Source of the DNA: JAYEHC01 sp964490635
GTDB lineage: Bacteria; Patescibacteriota; Minisyncoccia; JAHIHE01; JAGLIN01
Direction: 5' to 3'
DNA length: 9,124 nucleotides
Assembly (NCBI GenBank): GCA_964490635.1
Contig: CAZBCK010000040.1
Coordinates: 1 to 9,124, forward strand
The notes under the pieces were generated by a model that did not search any database, was not told where the DNA came from, and saw nothing but the letters and a program-made list of their open reading frames with translations. Numbering within the stretch: the stretch's first letter is position 1; the number at the start of each line of letters is the position of its first letter. This document shows, piece by piece, positions 5,558-9,124 of this stretch. A program made the position numbers and the translations under genes.

Positions 5558-6040
5558 ATGGATCTATCAAACTTGTTTAATAATTTTCCTCCTGAATTAG
5601 CCACTTTTATCATCTCAATGCTTCCGGTATCGGAATTGCGCGGCGCGATTCCCGTGGCAATAGGTGTCTATGGCTTAAATCCGTTTCAGGTGTATTTTAT
5701 CGCGGTTGTTGGAAACATAGTTCCGGTGATCTTTATTTTAAAATATATTGATCCTATTTCAAAATATCTAATGTCCGGGTCAAAGTTTTTCAATAGATTT
5801 TTTACTTATCTTTTTGAGAGAACAAGAAGGAAACATAATGGAAAATTTGAAAAGTGGGGAGCGTTGGCGCTAATAACTTTTGTTGCGATACCGCTTCCCA
5901 TTACCGGCGGCTGGAGCGGAGCACTTGCCGCTTTCGTTTTTGATGTTCCGTTCAGAAAGGCATTGCCCTTGATCTCTTTGGGTATTATGATTGCGGGGGT
6001 GATCGTGGCGGGGTTGAGTTTGGGAGTGCTTAGATTCTGA
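5558..6040 (+). CDS. Small multidrug export family membrane protein (PF06695/COG2426)
   Basis: A 160-residue integral membrane protein. The family pattern is clear: MLPVSELRGAIPVAIG (21-36) near the N-terminus and ITFVAIPLPITGGWSGALAA (106-125) in the second half. Hydrophobic segments lie at about 12-34, 40-63, 102-127 and 134-158, with a basic stretch (ERTRRKHNGKFEKW, 87-100) between. The family is named for drug export, but direct evidence for that function is thin, so transporter-like is the safer reading. The frame is open to a GTG at 5507. I prefer the ATG at 5558 because MDLSNLFNNFPPEL fits the family start. No Shine-Dalgarno is seen at either. It is in the same direction as the ABC genes, 168 bp downstream, and is followed by a terminator at 6071. 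Confidence 0.87.
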   Translation: MDLSNLFNNFPPELATFIISMLPVSELRGAIPVAIGVYGLNPFQVYFIAVVGNIVPVIFILKYIDPISKYLMSGSKFFNRFFTYLFERTRRKHNGKFEKWGALALITFVAIPLPITGGWSGALAAFVFDVPFRKALPLISLGIMIAGVIVAGLSLGVLRF

Positions 6041-6070
6041 TGTCTTTTATAAAAAAGAAATGTAAAAAAT

Positions 6071-6094
6071 AAAAACGGTTCAAAACCGTTTTTT
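6071..6094 (+). terminator. Rho-independent terminator, usable from both directions
   Basis: AAAAACGGTT (6071-6080), loop CAA, AACCGTTTTT (6084-6093): a 10-bp stem ending in a run of six T, about 30 bp after the PF06695 gene. An A-rich tract to its left (AAAAAATAAAAA) supplies the T-tail on the minus strand. It could therefore also end transcription coming from rpmA, although the MITE-like element lies between. Confidence 0.8.
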
Positions 6095-6113
6095 ATCTTA
6101 AAGAAAAATATTA

Positions 6114-6306
6114 TATAGTGGTATTATTCTAAATTTCCTAATCCAATTTGTCATTTCGAAATAGAACGGAGCGAAGTGTAGTGGAATGAGAAATCTATGA
6201 ATTTTACTATGCAGACAAAACAGTTATATTTATAGAACTCTCAGATTTCTCAGTTGTACCTCCTTCGGGATGACAAAGTCGGGAAACTTAAAGTATTACC
6301 ACTATA
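6114..6306. mobile_element. MITE-like palindromic element, 193 bp
   Basis: The outer arms are inverted copies about 26 bp long. The left starts TATAGTGGTATTATTCTAAA and the right, read inward, starts TATAGTGGTAATACTTTAAG. Both continue into TTTCC, with about five mismatches in all. Inside is a second inverted pair of the TTTGTCAT family: TTTGTCAT at 6147-6154 with ATGACAAA at 6270-6277, and GAGAAATCT at 6188-6196 with AGATTTCTC at 6243-6251. The whole unit can fold into one long imperfect hairpin. It has no coding capacity, and its ends carry TATA that could include a TA-type target duplication. It lies between the PF06695 terminator and the 3' end of rpmA. Confidence 0.7.
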
Positions 6307-6318
6307 GCAATACTAAAC

Positions 6319-6627
6319 TTATTTGACCGCTTTTGTCTTTATGTCTCGTTTCTCTTTTTCCACGCTGACAAATTTAACCTTTTTATAATTTCCATCATAT
6401 TTTCTAATTCTTTTTTCAGTGAATTTTACAAATCCTTTGATCACAGAAAAAAGTGTGTGATCTTTTCCCTGCATCACATTTTCTCCCGCTCTGAACTTAT
6501 TGCCTCTTTGTCTGATGATAATACTGCCGGATTTTGCCACTTGATTTCCGAAGATCTTAACACCTAAATATTTTGGTTTGCTGTCTCTTAAATTGGACGC
6601 TGTACCGCCTGCTTTCTTATGTGCCAT
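6319..6627 (-). CDS. rpmA: 50S ribosomal protein bL27
   Basis: A 102-residue ribosomal protein of the large subunit whose N-terminus reaches the peptidyl-transferase centre. The family sequence is clear: MAHKKAGGTASNLRDS at the start, then LGVKIFGNQVAKSGSIIIRQRG, and ENVMQGKDHTLFSVIKGFVKF in the core. It is somewhat longer than the usual 85-95 residues because of a lysine-rich C-terminal tail. It starts directly with MAHKKAGG, so it lacks the cleaved N-terminal extension found in Firmicutes L27. The usual upstream partner rplU (bL21) is not here. Instead the gene lies 72 bp downstream of a THUMP methyltransferase in the same direction, possibly one RNA-related unit. No Shine-Dalgarno is visible before the ATG. 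Confidence 0.96.
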   Translation of the reverse strand: MAHKKAGGTASNLRDSKPKYLGVKIFGNQVAKSGSIIIRQRGNKFRAGENVMQGKDHTLFSVIKGFVKFTEKRIRKYDGNYKKVKFVSVEKEKRDIKTKAVK

Positions 6628-6639
6628 AATGAATTGGTT

Positions 6640-6663
6640 AAAAGTTTATAAAGTCAAAAGTTA
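6640..6663. repeat. AAAAGTTTATAAAGT repeat, copy 2
   Basis: Matches 3759-3782 in 22 of 24 positions. It lies in the 72-bp space between the methyltransferase gene and rpmA, about 13 bp upstream of the rpmA start codon. The same orientation on the plus strand is kept in both copies. Confidence 0.55.
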
Positions 6664-6699
6664 CACGAGTGAGATTCGCAACAATAAATTATTTCCGGA

Positions 6700-8052
6700 T
6701 CATTTATTTTTAAATATCAACACTTCTCTTGCTACAATTTGGTTTGGTCTGTCGTAGATGATGGAATTTCTGTCGGTGGTCTTTATATCTTCTATTATAA
6801 ATTCCCGATCCAACGGACTGATGACAGAATAGCCTATTTTTTCCAATCTGTCAATAAAGGGAGCTGTCGCATATCCACCATTTTTTGTCTTGTAAGCGGG
6901 AATTGTTATTATTATTCTTTTATTCTTTCGCAATATCAACTTGGCAATCTGAAAAAAGCCCGTGTACATTTTTATAAACCGATTATAATTATGTCCTATT
7001 TCTGCTTTATTCGGAACTTTTTTATAAATTGGTCCCAGTGTTGATTCCGTGACTATCGCATCAATTGAATTCGGTTTTATTTTTCTCGTAATGTTTTTCA
7101 TATCCGATTGAAAAATTTTATAGTCCGGATATTTCAGAATATATTTTTTAGAAAGCCATTCTAGATTTTCTTTGCAATTTGCGATTTGGTCTCCGTTAGC
7201 GTCGCTGCCAACAACTTTATAGTCATTGAGAAGAGCCTCTTGTAATATTGTTCCTATTCCGCAAAACGGATCAAGAAGAACCTCTCCTTTTTTGATTTGC
7301 GCGAGATTAATCATAATCTGCGCGAGTTTTGGAGGAATTATTCCAATCTTTGGATTTCTTTTGGGACGGTCATAATCACGCTCCGAATAACTTTCAATAT
7401 CCTGAACAGCTACTGTTTTTGAGAGAATAATTTTATTTTCGGTATCCCACCTAGATTCTCCTAAAAGGGGAGGGACTATTTCTTCCCTGCGGGGAACACT
7501 GGTTCTCCCCCTTTTAGGGGGAGTTAGAGGGGGCATTGAACAGGCAGGCAGAAACAAAAAATTAAATTCCATACCTTTTTTAATTATTTTGTTTTTGAAA
7601 ACAGAGGCGCTATTTAGCTCCATATTCTTTCCAGGAAAAACAATTCTGAGATTCAGATCTTTGGAGCGCAACTTTTTAGCATTTGAAAAATTATTTCTTA
7701 TTTTTTCTGAAATTTCCAATACTTTATCTTTTTCTTTATTTTGTGTAAAATAAATACTGTAGCCGATAATTTTCTTACTGGATCTTCTCTTGTTTAATTC
7801 TTCAATAGCAGAAATTGTTTTTTTCAACGCCTCATCCGGATTTTCATATTCACCAAGAACTCTGGCTATTTTTATTATTCCACCTATCTCTACAAGCAGA
7901 TCATCAGGATTAATTTTATTTTTTATATCTAAGATTAAAAATTTTGAAGATATAAGGTCTATGCTGAAATTAACTTTTACTTTTTTAAATATTGTCTGTA
8001 TTTCAGCGACTGACAAAGCCGGAACACGACCAAGATGAAAAATGTATTTCAT
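6700..8052 (-). CDS. THUMP-domain, TRM11-like RNA methyltransferase with in-frame repeat insert
   Basis: 450 residues. The N-terminus (KYIFHLGRVPALSVAEIQTI) is typical of TRM11/COG1041 proteins and leads into a THUMP-like RNA-binding region (about 1-165). The Rossmann methyltransferase domain follows KTVAVQDIESYSERDYDRP (212-230): motif I LLDPFCGIGTILQEALL (259-275) for S-adenosylmethionine, then GSDANGDQIANCKENL (282-297). Members usually methylate N2 of guanosine in tRNA. Two oddities stand out. At motif IV, where related enzymes have DPPY-like residues, this one reads DAIVTESTLGP (331-341), so activity or specificity may differ. Residues about 171-206 (MPPLTPPKRG...PPLLGESRWDTE) are encoded by a palindromic repeat. 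The start at 8052 fits the family N-terminus, and no Shine-Dalgarno is seen. Confidence 0.85.
   Translation of the reverse strand: MKYIFHLGRVPALSVAEIQTIFKKVKVNFSIDLISSKFLILDIKNKINPDDLLVEIGGIIKIARVLGEYENPDEALKKTISAIEELNKRRSSKKIIGYSIYFTQNKEKDKVLEISEKIRNNFSNAKKLRSKDLNLRIVFPGKNMELNSASVFKNKIIKKGMEFNFLFLPACSMPPLTPPKRGRTSVPRREEIVPPLLGESRWDTENKIILSKTVAVQDIESYSERDYDRPKRNPKIGIIPPKLAQIMINLAQIKKGEVLLDPFCGIGTILQEALLNDYKVVGSDANGDQIANCKENLEWLSKKYILKYPDYKIFQSDMKNITRKIKPNSIDAIVTESTLGPIYKKVPNKAEIGHNYNRFIKMYTGFFQIAKLILRKNKRIIITIPAYKTKNGGYATAPFIDRLEKIGYSVISPLDREFIIEDIKTTDRNSIIYDRPNQIVAREVLIFKNK
7441..7534. repeat. Palindromic repeat inserted in frame in the methyltransferase gene
   Basis: The left arm 7446-7474 (CCCACCTAGATTCTCC, TAAAA, GGGGAGGG) and the right arm 7505-7533 (CTCCCCC, TTTTA, GGGGGAGTTAGAGGGGG) are imperfect reverse complements. 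Each also contains its own small palindrome, CTCC/GGAG around TAAAA and CTCCCCC/GGGGGAG around TTTTA. It is much richer in C/G runs than the surrounding AT-rich gene. On the coding strand it gives MPPLTPPKRG and VPPLLGESRW and keeps the frame open. Repeats of the form CCCTCTAACTCCCC are, from memory, common intergenic elements in several bacterial groups. Confidence 0.8.
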
Positions 8053-8108
8053 AGAATTAAATTGTTACATTGTTAGAATTTTCTTATTTCAACTCACCAA
8101 TCTAAAAA

Positions 8109-8290
8109 TTTGTCATTCTGAACTTGTTTCAGGATCTATTCTCTGTCGCGTTAAACAATCCTATAAAATATTAAACGCTTTACCAAGTTGAAAATACAAA
8201 TAATTGTAATATCATTCTCAGCGCTATTTATAAATAGGATAGATTATGTCTAGTAAAACAAAGATTCTGAAACAAGTTCAGAATGACAAA
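8109..8290. repeat. Paired TTTGTCAT inverted repeat (copy 3)
   Basis: The left arm 8109-8137 (TTTGTCATTCTGAACTTG, TTTCAG, GATCT) and the right arm 8262-8290 are 29-bp reverse complements with a single mismatch, separated by 124 bp. The interior keeps traces of further inverted symmetry: ATCCTAT with CGCT on the left, and AGCGCT with ATAGGAT on the right. The right arm runs into the first possible start codon (ATGACA at 8283) of the next gene. Confidence 0.85.
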
Positions 8291-8300
8291 AAATATGACT

Positions 8301-8732
8301 ATGCGATCAAACTTTCTAAAAAATAATCAGGAAAAATTGATTTTATTATTGGGATTTATTCTTGTATTTTCCAGCGGTTTTTTTTCGGGACATTTTTATT
8401 TTCAGGAAAAAGATGACAGCGAGTATGATATAATAATAGAAGATTCGGATCAAAATTGCAAGGATCTGTTTAATGCAAATCCAATAAAAGAATATATAGA
8501 ACTTTCAAACAGCAATTCAAGCGCGCGAATAAAAGGTGAACAAAGCGAAACAGATAATAATATGAATTTGCAAAATAAAACCGGAATGTTCGTTGCCAGC
8601 AAGAACAGCAAGGTCTATCATTCGTCCAATTGTCAATATGTCAAACGGATCAAGGATGAAAATAAGATCTGGTTCAAATCAGCCAAAGAGGCGGAAAAAA
8701 TGGGATATGAGCCGCATAGTTGCGTGAAGTAA
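8301..8732 (+). CDS. Membrane-anchored protein with Ada-like zinc-binding C-terminus
   Basis: 143 residues from the ATG at 8301. In-frame ATGs also exist at 8283 and 8295, but the first lies inside the palindromic repeat, so a start at 8295 or 8301 is more natural. A single membrane helix or uncleaved signal anchor follows a short basic N-terminus (LILLLGFILVFSSGFFSGHF, about 13-32). Then comes an acidic, Ser/Asn-rich linker (about 36-93). The last 48 residues (FVASKNSKVYHSSNCQYVKR... and ...AKEAEKMGYEPHSC) resemble the Ada metal-binding domain: a YH..NC start, a basic IK.EN.I.F core and a GY.PH.C end. Only two cysteines are present. No Ada catalytic or AraC domain exists, so it is not a DNA-repair Ada protein. 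A metal-binding or structural role outside the membrane is inferred. Its stop lies 3 bp from the convergent DUF134 gene. Confidence 0.75.
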   Translation: MRSNFLKNNQEKLILLLGFILVFSSGFFSGHFYFQEKDDSEYDIIIEDSDQNCKDLFNANPIKEYIELSNSNSSARIKGEQSETDNNMNLQNKTGMFVASKNSKVYHSSNCQYVKRIKDENKIWFKSAKEAEKMGYEPHSCVK

Positions 8733-8735
8733 TGG

Positions 8736-9032
8736 TTAACCTCTGTTTATCTTTACGGCTCCGCCGTTAATCTTGATCGCTTTTCCATTGATCAATGCGT
8801 CCGCAATTTTTTGATTAGCTGAAGATAGAATTCTTTGAAAAGTACTTTGTGACACTTTCATCTTTTTCGCGCATTCAATTTGTTCCAGTTCTTTATAGCT
8901 TTTAAGTCGCACGGATTCCAATTCATCAACTGTCAAATTAATTTCTTCAAGAGAACATAATGGAATACCTTGCGGTTTAAAATAGGTTGTCTGCGGATTG
9001 AAACTGATGTGTCTGATCTTTCTTGGTCGCAT
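8736..9032 (-). CDS. DUF134 family predicted DNA-binding protein
   Basis: 98 residues, the full length of DUF134 (PF02001). The family sequence is visible throughout: MRPRKIRHISFNPQTTYFKP at the start, then GIPLCSLEEINLTVDELESV. A helix-turn-helix like sigma-70 region 4 follows at about 47-75 (ELEQIECAKKMKVSQSTFQRIL), with ADALINGKAIKINGG at the end. Family members are predicted regulators of unknown target. The gene is convergent with the membrane protein on its left with only 3 bp between the stop codons and no terminator, so the two transcripts must overlap. The region upstream is AT-rich and contains an inverted repeat at 9090-9124. No Shine-Dalgarno precedes the ATG. Confidence 0.9.
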   Translation of the reverse strand: MRPRKIRHISFNPQTTYFKPQGIPLCSLEEINLTVDELESVRLKSYKELEQIECAKKMKVSQSTFQRILSSANQKIADALINGKAIKINGGAVKINRG

Positions 9033-9089
9033 ATTGTTAAATTTATTATTATATTTAGAACTTCCCCACTTTTTGTCATATAAAAGAAA

Positions 9090-9124
9090 TAAGTATAAGA
9101 ATTAAGGATAATAGCGTATACTTA
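9090..9124. repeat. 8-bp inverted repeat upstream of the DUF134 gene
   Basis: TAAGTATA (9090-9097) and TATACTTA (9117-9124) are perfect inverted copies separated by 19 bp, 58 bp upstream of the DUF134 start codon. It could be an operator for a dimeric regulator, but the sequence is AT-rich and the window ends at the last base of the right arm, so chance symmetry is possible. Confidence 0.35.

Noticed and set aside
1..9124. CRISPR array, or alternative genetic code with TGA as glycine
   Set aside because: No regularly spaced repeat-spacer pattern exists, and TGA codons end genes at natural domain ends (5389, 6040, 6700).

Overview
The window is AT-rich bacterial DNA. The best guess is a member of the Patescibacteria / Candidate Phyla Radiation (Parcubacteria-like). 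This is inferred from small, loosely packed genes, intergenic palindromic repeats, a MacB-type ABC exporter with no adaptor gene nearby, a lone L27 gene next to a THUMP methyltransferase, and the lack of visible Shine-Dalgarno sequences. No phylogenetic marker here is decisive. TGA ends several genes at their natural domain ends (one permease ends in TGA where its paralogue ends in TAA), so TGA is a stop and a recoded Gracilibacteria/SR1-type genome is unlikely.

Layout. 1-860: three minus-strand tRNA genes (Arg-TCG, Lys-CTT, His-GTG) with a good promoter upstream and a rho-independent terminator downstream, then a divergent tRNA-Glu(CTC). 949-1464: an internally deleted IS30-family element that keeps both ends but only the N-terminal third of its transposase. 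1480-5389: an ABC exporter locus, made of promoter, ATPase and two tandem paralogous MacB/FtsX-type permeases, broken by a 100-N assembly gap between the permeases. 5558-6040: a small-multidrug-export family (PF06695) membrane protein, followed by a terminator usable from both sides. 6114-6306: a MITE-like palindromic element. 6319-8052, minus strand: a THUMP/TRM11-like RNA methyltransferase followed by ribosomal protein bL27. 8301-8732: a membrane-anchored protein with an Ada-like zinc-binding C-terminus. 8736-9032, minus strand: a DUF134 DNA-binding protein.

The main theme outside ordinary genes is the density and variety of small palindromic repeats. There are three paired inverted repeats starting TTTGTCAT (2354-2517, 6147-6277, 8109-8290), one nested in a larger MITE-like unit. 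There are three 23-bp hairpins of one design around the permease genes, and an IS30 relic. A palindromic repeat also lies inside the methyltransferase reading frame, where it is translated as an in-frame insert of about 35 residues. I see no CRISPR array, no defence or biosynthetic cassette, and no convincing new multi-gene system. The repeat biology is the most unusual content.
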